A DNA stretch of 64,000 nucleotides from Begonia masoniana (Eukaryota; Streptophyta; Magnoliopsida; Cucurbitales; Begoniaceae). Shown in pieces: positions 23,451 through 34,628 of the stretch. How positions within the stretch are numbered: position 1 is the first letter of the stretch; each line of letters begins with the position of its first letter. The position numbers and the translations under genes are program-made. The notes under the pieces were generated by a model that worked only from the letters and a program-made list of their open reading frames with translations, ran no database searches and was not told the DNA's origin. The DNA lies in assembly GCA_022432975.1 (NCBI GenBank), contig CM039510.1, positions 14,216,381 to 14,280,380 on the forward strand, in the 5' to 3' direction.

Positions 23451-23960
23451 ACATATTTGAAGACTAATTGAAGCTAGAGGCTAGCACACAAGACAAAGGG
23501 AAGCCCTTCCACTAATTAACATGGGAGCCACATCAAGACCGAACCGAACTTGAAGAAGGGACCAATGTCTCCTTTGAAACAAAGTGATGTAACCGAAAGT
23601 TTAATTTATTTTCTCTAAGTCTCTAGTAGTTCTCTTTCAACTTATGTAGGCTGAACACATTTGCATTATGGGTCCTCTTTAGGCTGTGTTTTGTGGTAGA
23701 AGTGACCATTTGAAAGTGACATGTGGAGAGAAGAAGAGTTTTGCCAAAATTGACAAAACAAGCTTGTATTTGGCTAGAGCATTTGGCCAATTATCACTTA
23801 TTTTGTCTTAATTTTGTTGGTTGATCAATTGAACCTTAATGTTGTAAAGATATGTGATATTTAAACCACCCTTATACTGCTGATAGGCAGCACATTTTGA
23901 AATAGAAACTTGAAGTTCATCTTCTTTCAATCCTTGTAGCCGCCGGCGTGAAGTCTCCAC
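23384..23960 (+). repeat. Element A 3' LTR, truncated
   Basis: It starts GGATGTGCCTAGGGG and aligns with the first ~585 bp of the 5' LTR up to AAGTCTCCAC. The remaining ~445 bp of the LTR are missing; the sequence after 23960 is unrelated AT-rich DNA. This explains the missing 3' target duplication. Confidence 0.82.
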
Positions 23961-26900
23961 TTCTACACTCATCTATTCCAAATTTAAGATATTTTTTCAA
24001 TTCGAGAAGAAAATTCTTTTAAATAGGGTAAAATGTAATGAACTAAATTTCTAATTACCATGTTAACCACATTTTAAGCATGATTTGAATTGTAATGTAC
24101 TTATTCTAGAATTGTGACTTAATATTCTATTATTTTGAATTGTTTTATAATTTTTGGATATGTAACAAACAATTGTTACCATGCTCAAACTTCCAGTTGA
24201 AAGGTAAAAGTATGGAAGAGATTGTTAAAAGAAAGTTAGTGGATGTAAATTTAAGTTAATTGTGATTAAGATGGAAAAGTTAACCAACATGAAGTTAATA
24301 CCTTGATAAAAATTACCAAGATAGGACTTTTCAATTTGGTAAGTGAAAAGGGGACATTGGAGTGAGATTTGAGAAGTGTACAGCAGAACATAATCACTTG
24401 TGCTAACAAGGTTAACTATAGGTGCAAATAAAAAATTTTGACCAATAAAACGCTAACGAAGAGCCATTTTCATTTTCAAGTAGTGTTTGATCGATTACAT
24501 ATTAATCAATATTCGATTGATTGGTCTGAGGTTATCGACAAAAAAAGATTTGTCTAAGTCACTTCGTTTCTTTTTGTCCAAGTTACTTCTCTTTTTGTCT
24601 AACTCACTTCTTTTTTTCTTTGTGAGTTTCGGGCTTTTTCTAGCTGTTCAATGGCCCCCTCACGGAGTTCTTCTGAATTTCAAATAGTCTTCAAGATCCT
24701 ATCTTTTCGATTATCTAATAAATCACTTAATGAAAGTAGATTATCTTTCCATTCATTTCAAAATTTCCACAATTTTGACCAATAAAACGCTAACACGTGT
24801 CACCTGTTTGATTAAATGTTTAAAACATAATTTAGTGTGAGGTTCTCTGTCTCAATCATGGGTTGTTTTCAACCACCTAGGCTTTTCTCCACTCTTAGAG
24901 GCATTTCAAGGGGTTATTATATTATTTTATTTCACATAAATACTACTTAATTTTTTTTATTATTGAACTAAAATTATGTTCTTGTCATAGAATGCGACAA
25001 CATTACAAAGTTTTGATCTATATGAATTCAATTCGAAAATCCTAGTGTTTTATATTTTGGTGCATATTAACGTTGAAAAAGTATTCAAATTGATTAAAGA
25101 AAAGTCAAACTTTATTGATAAGGATGGGAGATAATTCAAACCGATTAAATGACATAATTATCTCATTTAAAATTTCAAGTCGAGATAAAGGAAATTACAT
25201 GAGATATCTTATCTAGTTCAAAAGTTGTAACGAAAAATAAAATATGATTCAAAAACACCAAATGAAAATTTTCATTTCATTCAAAATATTAAAAAGATGA
25301 TGGTGGAAGATGAGAAAATATTCTATGGGGAATATTATCAAAAAGAGGAGGCATTGCAGCAAATCGGATAGCAAAATTAACGAGAGATAGAAAAATCACT
25401 TTTTTTATGGAGATAGTGGGGAGTGATGGATTACGAAAACGGATAGTTAAAACTTGCAGATGCATAATTAGATTTTTTTTCTCTATTCCTTTCTTATATT
25501 CTATTTCTAAATATCATCACCAAGGTTTGACTTCTTAGAATCAACTTGTGTTTACCTTTCATTTGCATGAACTAAATTAATTGTGTAGGTTCAATTGAAT
25601 CCATTATTTAATTCATTTTTTTTCCTTGTTATGACTGAAAATCTTTGAGAATATTTGTACTTACCTGATCACCAAATATTGAATTCTATAATAATATATT
25701 TATTGAAAAATACAATAGGATTTGGATCTAGATAGAATAACATGTACTTGTTTTTATTAAGGAATTAATAAATCCAAAATTCACATTATATAAGAATATA
25801 ATTATATGACTCGTGTAAACCAAAACTTTTGTGTTTATATTGCATTATTTTAAATTTTCTTTGATATAGGAATATTAGAATTTAGTTAGTTATAATAGTT
25901 TACAAAATATTGGAAGAGTTTTTTAAATAAAATTGAATTTTGACTAACTTATTTGAGATGACTATCTAAGTAAAGGGGGAAGATTAAAGTTTGAGAAAAT
26001 AATATAAGAAAATTGAAATCCTAGGTTTTCAAATAATTAAGAAAAATTTTCATTTTCATTGCTTTTGCTAAAATTAAAAATTAAAAATTGAAAATTAAAA
26101 TTCTTATTTTGTAAATTATTAAAAAAAAAAGACTTTGGATTGATTAAATAAGATTAAAGTGATAAGTTTTAATAGTTTATTAAAGGGTAAATAACAAATT
26201 AAACCCTATCATTTAGGGTCAATTACACTTTAAATTCTATTCTTTTTTTTGACAAATTAAACCCTATCCTATTAACTTGTTAGCACAATTAAACTCACTC
26301 TTTGTTTCTTCGTGATTATCTACATTGGTCGCCCACTCGCTCTTGTAGGTCGTCCACTCTAGTGCATTTTTAGAACTACAATCATTTCCAGACTTTCGCT
26401 CTCTTACCTGATCACCCACTTCCGAGACACATTTTTCATTCTATCATTTTTGCTCGTCTACCTTGAACCTTGAAATTCCGCTCCAGAGACACATTTTTCA
26501 TTCTTCTATTTCCATACGTCTGCTTTGAACCTCGGACCTCACTCTTGAGAAACCCATTCTTATATTTTGGGGGCGTTTACCTTATTTCTTAATGCCCAAA
26601 CTTGAGAGCTCGTTGAAATCTAGTCATTTGCACCTGTGCCCAATCTTTAGTGTTCATCATTTTTTATTAGAGCATAGATTTTCATATCATTTTGAAATAT
26701 GTATCCAATTAGATTTTGTTTGAAATTTACCATACGCCTTAATGCAATGGAAAAATGATATTATTTTCTAAATTTAAAATTAGTATGAGCAATTCATTTT
26801 TTGTACGGATTTGGCAAGGAAGAAATTGACAAAAAAAAAGGGTAAGAAAGTTGATGAAAAAGCAAATGGTGGTTGGTGGGAGTTGAGTAACCGCAACTAC

Positions 26901-27327
26901 AAAGGCGTCATTCCATTTTCTAGCACCAAACATTTGTTATGACCTTCCAAAGTATACCAAATTCATAAGCAAAAGTATATCAAAGTATACAAAAGAATAC
27001 CAAATTTAGACCAAAAATCCATTAAGTAGAAGTATATTAAAGTAGACCAAATTCATAAAAAACTCAAGCACCGATTCCTCCCATTCATGTTCATCTCTTC
27101 CTCGACTAGTTGCCATTGATATCCTTCCTCTTCCTCAACTAGTTACTTCCACTGATGTCTTCCTCTTCCTCGACCAATTTCTTCCATATATAATTCTGAC
27201 GAAAATGAAAATAGAAATGATTAAAGGAAGGCCCACACCAATTGTAATAATAAAAAAGGTTACTTGAGTACGAGTTGCACCAGTTTAAGTAAAACCTATA
27301 AAAGGTGTCAGATAATCTTCTTGTTCA
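23961..27327. other. AT-rich intergenic DNA, no gene seen
   Basis: Short frames such as those near 24490-24690 and 26740-26930 are low-complexity (Phe/Leu/Ser- or Lys-rich) and without family signature. The 26190-26300 portion repeats an AAATTAAACCCTATC phrase twice. Nothing further is supported. Confidence 0.45.
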
Positions 27328-27600
27328 TCAATATTTAATAGAAGACCTTCCTCGACCACGATTAGTTGTAGTTGGGTAATTGCTTGTACCTGTTACTGAT
27401 GACAATTCTCCTTTGCAAGTTTTGGAATTTTGATTGGGACTACAACATCTGCGACATACCATAATCTTATGCTTCCTACATACACAGTGATGTTTGACTA
27501 TGTGACTCGTCAAGATCCCTTATCCTTTTGTCTACGAAGTTGTTTCTTAACTATAGGTGACATAATAGGATCCCTATCTATAGGAACAATTGTTATATAT
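27328..27600 (-). pseudogene. Possible Mutator-like (MULE) transposase C-terminal remnant
   Basis: The minus strand reads MSPIVKKQLRRQKDKG, a stop, and then, after about 20 codons, VCRRCCSPNQNSKTCKGEL with a final RGRGRSS. The Cys spacing followed by xNxxTCKG resembles the CCHC knuckle near the end of plant MULE transposases (CxxCxxxxHNxxTC), with the His here replaced by Gln. The upstream R/K-rich block also fits. Terminal inverted repeats were not found, so this is a weak call. Confidence 0.35.
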
Positions 27601-27989
27601 ATCAATTAATATGGTATTGGGGTTGTGAAGTTGGCTGAGCTTTATGCTTGCTATGATTTGTGCGAGAATTAAAAAAAGGTAGATATTGTTTATCATCAAA
27701 GATACTACTTTCGTTGTCTTTTTTTTTTTTCTTCAAAACATCTTTTCTCAAAGATCTTCTTGTTTGGATCGATCGTTCTCATCTTTTTTTTTTATTGTGT
27801 ATTAAAATTTATTAGGCTTCAATTCGGTGTCCTTTTTTTCTAATCATTCCTTAATATGCAGGTGTTTATTTTGTTCCTACAAATGTTTATTGTGGATTAA
27901 AATTTGTTAGGCTTCAATTTGGTGTTTTTTTTTTCTATTCATTCCATATATGCAAATGTTTCGTGTGGACCTTATTCAATTATTAAACA

Positions 27990-28883
27990 AGAAAATGACA
28001 TAAATGTTTAAAAAATTGCCTTTTGAGTATGATGAGCAGGCAAAAATTAAACTTAAATGCTAAAACAATTAATATTCTATATTGTGCACTCAATAGAGAT
28101 TAATTCAATAGAATATAAAGATGTGATAATGCGCATGAAATTTGATATTTACTTGAAATTACATATGAATGAACAAATCAAGTAAAAGAGAATAAGATTA
28201 GTATGTTTTTTGCATGAATATGAATTCTTCTCCATAGAAAAGAATTAAAATATTAGTCAAATGTTTACTCGATTTTTTAATGTTACTAATAGTTTAAAAG
28301 TGTTAAGTAAAGTTTATCCCAACAAATAGTTTGTTAGGAAAATTCTCTGATGTCTACCTAGAGGTTGGCAACACAAAGTGACAGCAAATCGAGATCTCAA
28401 TGTACTCAAATTAAATGAACTCATTGAATCTTTCATGACACATGAGATAATGATGAAGGCCAACAAAAAAGAAGAGCAAAAAAAGAAGGAAAACTCGAAA
28501 AAGAAAGACATAGCTCTGATAGCTTCATCAAGCAATCAAGTTGAGTCTGAGAAGAATGAAAGGATGAAGAAATAAATTTTGACTCAAAACTTCAACAAGT
28601 TTCTTCAAAGAAGAGTGGCAAGGAAAAAACAGTTACAAAGAATATTGGTCTCAAAAAGATAAGGAAGCTACTTGATACGAGTGTAGAAAGTCGAGGTATT
28701 TCAAAGCCGATTGTCCACTAGCTAAGAAAGCTCAGAAGACCTTTAAGAAAAAGGCAATCTTTGGAATGATAGTGAAGAAGACACATCATCTAGAAACGAG
28801 AAAGTAGCCAACATGTGCTTCATGGCAAAGCAAAGTAAGGTAGGTATTCAATTAGTTATTTAGAAGAAAATATTGATGAAAAT
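27990..28883 (+). pseudogene. Element C (SIRE-like Ty1/copia) gag, left fragment
   Basis: Joined across stops, the frame shows the copia gag (UBN2-type) order: KLNAKTINILYCALNRD, HEI.YLLEITYE, TNQVKENKISM, MFTRFFNVTNSLKVLSK, VRKIL.CLPRGW, then VTANRDLNVLKLNELIESF, a Lys/Glu-rich segment (28440-28575), a knuckle-like region near 28690 and WNDSEEDTSSRNEKVANMC at about 28760-28815. It is decayed and is cut at 28883 by element D (target AAAAT). The rest of the element is at 44072-45465. Confidence 0.78.
28879..28883. repeat. Target site duplication of element D (left copy)
   Basis: AAAAT directly precedes TGTGACGACCCG and is repeated at 44067-44071 after GTGTTACA. Removing D joins two parts of one copia gag. 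Confidence 0.92.
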
Positions 28884-29279
28884 TGTGACGACCCGAAACC
28901 AGACCCGATCGGGGTCCGGGATCGGAGCCATCACTCCGGGACAGTTAACAGAAAACAGGGACTATATTTTTTTTTGTACATTAAACTTTTAAAACATTTA
29001 CAGAGAGAGGGTGAGCCCTCTGGAGTTAAAGCAAACGAGATACAGTTGGCTGGATTACTGAAGTGAATAACAGAGGGGAGGGGGAGGAACAGGGAACAGA
29101 AAGGGCGAAGAAATTAAATAAACGGAATAAACAGGGAGTAAAAGCAGAAATACATAAGTATAAGGCTGGTGGGGAAACTTAATTTAAAAGAGCGGCGATG
29201 GATTTAGATAAGACAAAACAGATGACGTCAGTCGGTAGATGCTAAGTAAAGCTGAATCGGATGTGTGGTGACGTCATAG

Positions 29280-29515
29280 GAAGATGTGATGACGTCATCA
29301 GAAGATATAGGCAGCAGATGAAATCGGAATGTGTGATGACGTCATCGGCAGATATAGGCAGCATGTGGAATCAGAATGTGTGATGACGTCATCGGCAGAT
29401 ATAGGCAGCAGATGGAATCGGAATGTGTGATGACGTCATCTGCAGATATAGGCAGCAGATGGAATCGGAATGTGTGATGACATCATCGGAAGATGTGATG
29501 ACGTCATCGGCGGTA
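29280..29515. repeat. Short 47-bp array block in element D 3' LTR
   Basis: About four to five irregular units carry GATGACGTCATC cores and the words GGCAGATATAGGCAGCAG and GGAATCGGAATGTGTGATGA. Variants here include AGCATGTGGAATCAG and a GATGACATCATC core. It corresponds to the edge of the array in the 5' LTR. Confidence 0.9.
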
Positions 29516-29892
29516 GATGAAGTTTAGACATAGTTTTAAAGGCAAAATTTACAACTTTTGACAGAAAACATATAGACAGAGAGCGTAAAAACAGACATAG
29601 AAGTCCAGATTTCTCGGACCACATCAAAACATGGATCTGGAACACAATAGAAAACATGACAGAAACTTAAGAAAGATCACACTACATGGATAGCTCTAAA
29701 CCAGAACTATCCATGCACAGACTAACAAAAAATATTCCAAACAAATTTCAGAATACTCAAAACATAATTCCACTGTCAAATACAGAGGTTTTAAACATCA
29801 ATACGGTTCCATACTGTTGACTTATAGATTGTTTAGTCATAATTTGTTTTTGATTATGTATTTGTAGAATTAGGTGTACAATTTGATTATGT

Positions 29893-30893
29893 CGGCAGAT
29901 ATAGGCAGCAGATGGAATCGGAATGTGTGATGACGTCATCGGCAGATATAGGCAGCAGATGGAATCGGAATGTGTGATGACGTCATCGGCAGATATAGGC
30001 AGCAGATGGAATCGGAATGTGTGATGACGTCATCGGCAGATATAGGCAGCAGATGGAATCGGAATGTGTGATGACGTCATCGGCAGATATAGGCAGCAGA
30101 TGGAATCGGAATGTGTGATGACGTCATCGGCAGATATAGGCAGCAGATGGAATCGGAATGTGTGATGACGTCATCGGCAGATATAGGCAGCAGATGGAAT
30201 CGGAATGTGTGATGACGTCATCGGCAGATATAGGCAGCAGATGGAATCGGAATGTGTGATGACGTCATCGGCAGATATAGGCAGCAGATGGAATCGGAAT
30301 GTGTGATGACGTCATCGGCAGATATAGGCAGCAGATGGAATCGGAATGTGTGATGACGTCATCGGCAGATATAGGCAGCAGATGGAATCGGAATGTGTGA
30401 TGACGTCATCGGCAGATATAGGCAGCAGATGGAATCGGAATGTGTGATGACGTCATCGGCAGATATAGGCAGCAGATGGAATCGGAATGTGTGATGACGT
30501 CATCGGCAGATATAGGCAGCAGATGGAATCGGAATGTGTGATGACGTCATCGGCAGATATAGGCAGCAGATGGAATCGGAATGTGTGATGACGTCATCGG
30601 CAGATATAGGCAGCAGATGGAATCGGAATGTGTGATGACGTCATCGGCAGATATAGGCAGCAGATGGAATCGGAATGTGTGATGACGTCATCGGCAGATA
30701 TAGGCAGCAGATGGAATCGGAATGTGTGATGACGTCATCGGCAGATATAGGCAGCAGATGGAATCGGAATGTGTGATGACGTCATCGGCAGATATAGGCA
30801 GCAGATGGAATCGGAATGTGTGATGACGTCATCGGCAGATATAGGCAGCAGATGGAATCGGAATGTGTGATGACGTCATCGGCAGATATAGGC
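29893..30893. repeat. Homogeneous 47-bp array in element D 3' LTR (~21 units)
   Basis: About 21 head-to-tail units are nearly identical. Each unit reads CGGCAGATATAGGCAGCAGA, then TGGAATCGGAATGTGTGATG, then ACGTCAT. Each junction rebuilds the palindrome GATGACGTCATC, which contains TGACGTCA, the core site of plant bZIP (TGA/C-box) factors. The block starts abruptly after 80 bp of F-type LTR sequence (29810-29892). Confidence 0.96.
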
Positions 30894-31304
30894 CTCATCG
30901 GAGATATAGCAGTAAACGGAATCGGCAGAGGGATAACCTATGACAGAACCACTATTTGGCGGTGGATGGGAATAAGACAAAACATGTACAGTATCTATCG
31001 GTTAGGATGAAGTTTCGACATAGTTTTAAAGGCAAAATTTACAACTTTTGACAGGAAAACATATAGACAGAGAGCTTAAAACAGACATAGAAGTCCCAGA
31101 TTTCTCGGACCACATCAAAACATGGATCTGGAACACAATAGAAAACATGACAGAAACTTAAGAAAGATCACACTACATGGATAGCTCTAAAACCAGAAAC
31201 TATCCATGCACAGACTAACAAAAAATATTCCAAACAAATTTCAGAATACTTCAAAACATAATTCAACTGTCAAATACAGAGGTTTTAAACATCAATACAG
31301 GTTC

Positions 31305-32739
31305 CATACTGTTGACTTATAGATTGTTTAAGTCATAATTTGTTTTTGATTATGTATTTGTATAATTAGTGTACAATTTGATTATGTGTATTTAAAGAGA
31401 ATAATGAATATGAGTTTATTTGGAAATACCCCTGAAAAGGGTATTTTAGTTGTCTAATAAATCGGTTTGAGTATACAGAAGTAAATAGCAAAACAGGCTT
31501 GCATATACCGATCGCTGTTGAAGCTACTCCTGCCGATGCCGGTTCATGACGTGTTGAGGTGCATATGCCGATAACATTTACAAGTCTCATCTGCCCGTGA
31601 AGCTTTAAGCGAGCATCTACCGATGATGTGGTCAGTGCTTATGTGTTTCATCTGCCGAAGCGTTTTTGAAGATATCTGCCGATGACGTGTCAAGATGCAT
31701 CTGCCGAAGCATTTTTGAAGATATCTGCCGATGACGTGTCAAGATGAATCTGCCGATAGCATTTGACGCTACTCATACCGATGATGTTTTTAAGCAGCTC
31801 CTGCCGATTGACTAAACGACAAAAGGAGATGCTGACTAAAGCTTGCACCTACCGATCACGTTTTACAATGCTCCTGCCGATGGAGTTTAAAGCTGCTTCT
31901 GCCGATAAAAGTTGAAGATGCTTCTGCCGATGGAATTCAAGTATACACCTGCCGATGGATCTTTAGGATACATCTGCCGATGGCATTTCAAGCTGCATCC
32001 ACCGATGACGTGTCTCTGCTCATAAGTTGCATCTGCCGGTGAACTTCCGCCAGAATTCAAATTAGCCGCGAAGCTACAGTGACGTCGTTTTCAGCCATAA
32101 CTCCAGAACATTAATGGCGACGACGATTTGCAACTACAAACGGCAACGGCTACCTGAACTTGTACGGAAGCTGCTCCAACGGTAATTAAACTTCTATTAT
32201 TGGATAAGGAGCATTTAAGCCAAGCATTTTTGAAGACAGAGTATATAAGCCGAGCTTAGAGCACGAAGTCACAACTTTTGCGAATTTGATTTCCTGAGCC
32301 CTAACATGCAAATCATACTCTGTATTCTCAACCTACATCTCTCAACTCCAAAACTTGAGATTCTGTTTTTTTTTAGAGTTTGTAGATTATTGTAATCTGT
32401 CTTTCAAACCTGAAAATCCTGTAAGGCAGTGGATTGACGCCCGCTAAGTTCAATCCAGGATTGTGAAAGGCTGTGGATCGAAGCCCGTAAGTTCGATCAG
32501 ATTTTCTCGTTGAGGAGAAGTAAGAAATCTTCAAGGGGGAGCCTTGGAGCGTGGACGTAGGCAGTTTGGCCGAACCACGTAAAAATACTGGTGTCGAATT
32601 TCTCTTTCTCTCTCTTTATATTATTTGATTACTTGTGCTAAATCTAAGATTAATCAAGAAGAGAAATTAGGTTGAATTGCAATTAAAATTAAAAAGTCTA
32701 ATTCACCCCCCTCTTAGACAATTCCGATCCTACACATAC
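31305..32739. mobile_element. Element F: solo LTR of copia type inside element D 3' LTR
   Basis: The 1,425-bp LTR proper is 31310-32734, beginning TGTTGACTTAT and ending GATCCTACA, flanked by CATAC at 31305-31309 and 32735-32739. The corresponding empty site is seen in D's other LTR at about 42930 (TTCCATACATCGTTT). The terminal AATTCACCCCCCTCTT phrase is typical of Ty1/copia LTR ends. No internal region remains, so it is a recombination product. Its first 80 bp also occur at 29810-29892. Confidence 0.88.
31500..32045 (+). repeat. CTGCCGATG motif cluster in solo LTR F
   Basis: About twenty degenerate copies of a core (CTGCCGATG, CTACCGATG or ACCGATGATG), often preceded by GCAT or GATAT and followed by ACGTGTC, are spaced roughly 25-40 bp apart. 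Two 50-bp stretches (about 31668-31742) repeat almost exactly, with GATATCTGCCGATGACGTGT in each. The cluster looks like a diverged minisatellite; TGACGTG cores could bind bZIP factors. Confidence 0.8.
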
Positions 32740-33931
32740 ATCGTTTTACAAACCACAAAGTAGTACAGAACTGGACCTACATTTCAAATGTTTTAAAACT
32801 TCAAAAGATGGTACAATATTGGACATAACTTCAGAAAACACATTCTCACAGGATTAACTCTTGTCTGACTGCAGCAGCCAAACCCCGTGAGCTCGATCCT
32901 CTAACTACATCAGCTAGTCATTTTGAGGCACAAGGTCCTCATCTGGAGTATCCGTACCTACAACAGAGAGTTCATCTATGAGCCTAGAGCTCAGTAAGAA
33001 CATGGAATGCAGTGTGCATATGCTATGCATGAACATTTTCAAATACATGAACATTACATTACATTACATTACATTACATTACATTTCACTGGACAGGAAG
33101 GTATAAGTGGGAAGAGGAGCTGGCGCAAAAGGAATACATGCCACAACAGGACATAACAGGAGTACATGACAGGATGCCAGTCCTCGTCCACACTTAACCA
33201 TACATTTCATTACAGGTTTTATCTTACTTAACTTCAAACCGTGTGCAGAAAACATTTTCATGACTTTCAGAGAAAAACGTGTATGCATGAACATTCATAG
33301 ACATGCAACAGAATAATAAGCAGGATATAAAACAGAACACACTTAACCTAAAACATAACCTATGGTTTAACTACCCAACAGAAATCCCGACAACATAAAA
33401 CCTAGTACTTCCGTATTGTAGGGCCTTAAGGGCCAAACCTATAAGTATGAACTTACCTGTTGCTGCAGAGTTGATAGTCCTGAACGTCTCGGAAATGCTC
33501 GAACCCTAGTAGAAAAATAGAAAGGAGCCGAGGAGATCGAAGTAGCTTCGATGGCTGATTGTCGACTGGAAGAGAGAGTGCCGAGAAGAGAATGGAGAGA
33601 GAGCAGAGAAGTGAAATGAAGAGGATTTCACGTAGGAGGAGGAACTTAACTTCCTCAACAAGCTACCACGTGTCAGCTATCCATTTGCTATCTCCCACCA
33701 ACCATAATTTCTCCCCAATTTGCCCTTCCATGCATTTCAAACTTAGTGTTTTGTTAGTTACACATTAGTTAGGTTCTCCCCACACTAAATGCTCCAACAT
33801 TTTACAATTGAATTGTTATCGTATTTATGGCAATTTAAATCCATACACTAATTCAACAGAATATTACACGGCCAAAATGCCGGGTGTTATATTCCACCCA
33901 CCTTAACAGAAATTTTGTCCCCAAAATTTGC

Positions 33932-34628
33932 CTAAGCAAAGAGGTCCGGATATTGGGCCCTGACATCCTCCTGTCTTTCCCATGTGGCTTCCTCTACATT
34001 ATGATTTCGCCATAAAACTTTCACCAATGGGACCACTCGATTGCGCAACACCTTAAGTGAAGTATCCAGTATCTGTATGGGCCTTTCTTCATATGTCAGC
34101 GTCGGCATGATATCAAAGTCCACATGCTCCACGATCTGAGTTGGATCTCGTACGCACTTTCTCAGCATTGACACATGGAAAACATTGTGAACTCCATCCA
34201 TTGACGCTGGCAACTGTAGTCTGTAGGCCATGCTCCCAATTCTCTTCAAAATGGGAAAAGGGCCAACAAACCTTGGGCTTAGCTTCCCTTTCTTGCCGAA
34301 TCTCATCACACCCTTGAAAGGTGACACTTTTAAGAACACTTCATCACCGTCGGCAAACTCTAACTCCCTTCTCCTGTGGTCTGTGTAGCTTTTCTGTCGA
34401 CTCTGAGCAATTTTTATTCGTTGTTTGATAGCAGCTATCACCTAAAACATCTGCTGTAATATCTTAGGGCCGATAAGCTTGGTTTCTCCGACCTCATCCC
34501 AACACAATGGGGATCTACACCTTCTGCCGTAAAGAGCCTCATAAGGAGCCATGCCAATCGTAGCCTGATAGCTATTGTTGTAGGCAAACTCCACGAGTGG
34601 CAAGTATCTACTCCAAGGAGCATGAAAT
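33932..34628 (-). pseudogene. Element D integrase C-terminal half and chromodomain
   Basis: After the E insertion the frame resumes HAPWSRYLPLVEFAYNNSYQ, AMAPYEALYGRRC-type block, a TAG near 34440, then IKIAQSRQKSYTDHRRRELE, GDEVFLKVSPFKGVMRFGKK, VGPFPILKRIGSMAYRLQLP, VFHVSMLRKCVRDP, and the terminal chromodomain LVKVLWRNHNVEEATWERQE ending PDLFA at 33932. The chromodomain is complete for the Tekay type. Sequence on the two sides of E joins in frame across the GAAAT target. Confidence 0.92.
34624..34628. repeat. Target site duplication of element E (left copy)
   Basis: GAAAT precedes TGATGAGAACC and recurs at 37020-37024 after CACATCA. The duplicated bases fall within the LEFH codons of D's integrase. 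Confidence 0.95.

Larger units (their letters stand above)
8714..23960 (+). mobile_element. Element A: old Ty3/gypsy retrotransposon, split by element B
   Basis: Order on the plus strand is 5' LTR (8714-9745), primer site (9748), gag (from 9812), insertion of element B (10870-20022), remainder of gag, protease, RT, RNase H, integrase, then a 3' LTR cut off at 23960. The gag knuckle sequence before B continues directly after B's target duplication, which proves continuity. The protease core reads IIDGGSCTNVAS, and the pol C-terminus runs into the 3' LTR with an RGATTWSRSK motif. This is a plant chromovirus-like type, possibly CRM/Reina; the clade is inferred. Many stops and about a tenth of LTR positions differing (by eye) mark it as one of the oldest elements here. 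No target duplication was found because the 3' end is truncated. Confidence 0.88.
28884..33891 (-). repeat. Element D 3' LTR (5.0 kb, expanded)
   Basis: It aligns at both ends with 40912-44066 but is 1.85 kb longer. The excess is solo LTR F (31310-32734 plus its TSD) and a segmental duplication that gives two array blocks. In the element's own direction it begins TATAAC where the 5' LTR has TGTAAC. An ACATT pentanucleotide run (33050-33086) has about seven units against three in the other LTR. Confidence 0.93.

Noticed and set aside
24487..24687. 66-codon Leu/Ser/Phe-rich frame suggesting a membrane peptide
   Set aside because: It is driven by a repeated CTTCTTTTTGTC/CTAACTCACTTC phrase in T-rich DNA and has no supporting context.
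29893..30893. CRISPR-like regular array
   Set aside because: The 47-bp period is head-to-tail repeat without unique spacers, in a plant LTR, so it is a minisatellite and not a CRISPR array.
30816..31010. Open frames running through the 47-bp and 26-bp arrays (also 11147-11557, 17988-18570)
   Set aside because: They exist only because repeat units lack stops in some frames; they appear on both strands and have repetitive composition.
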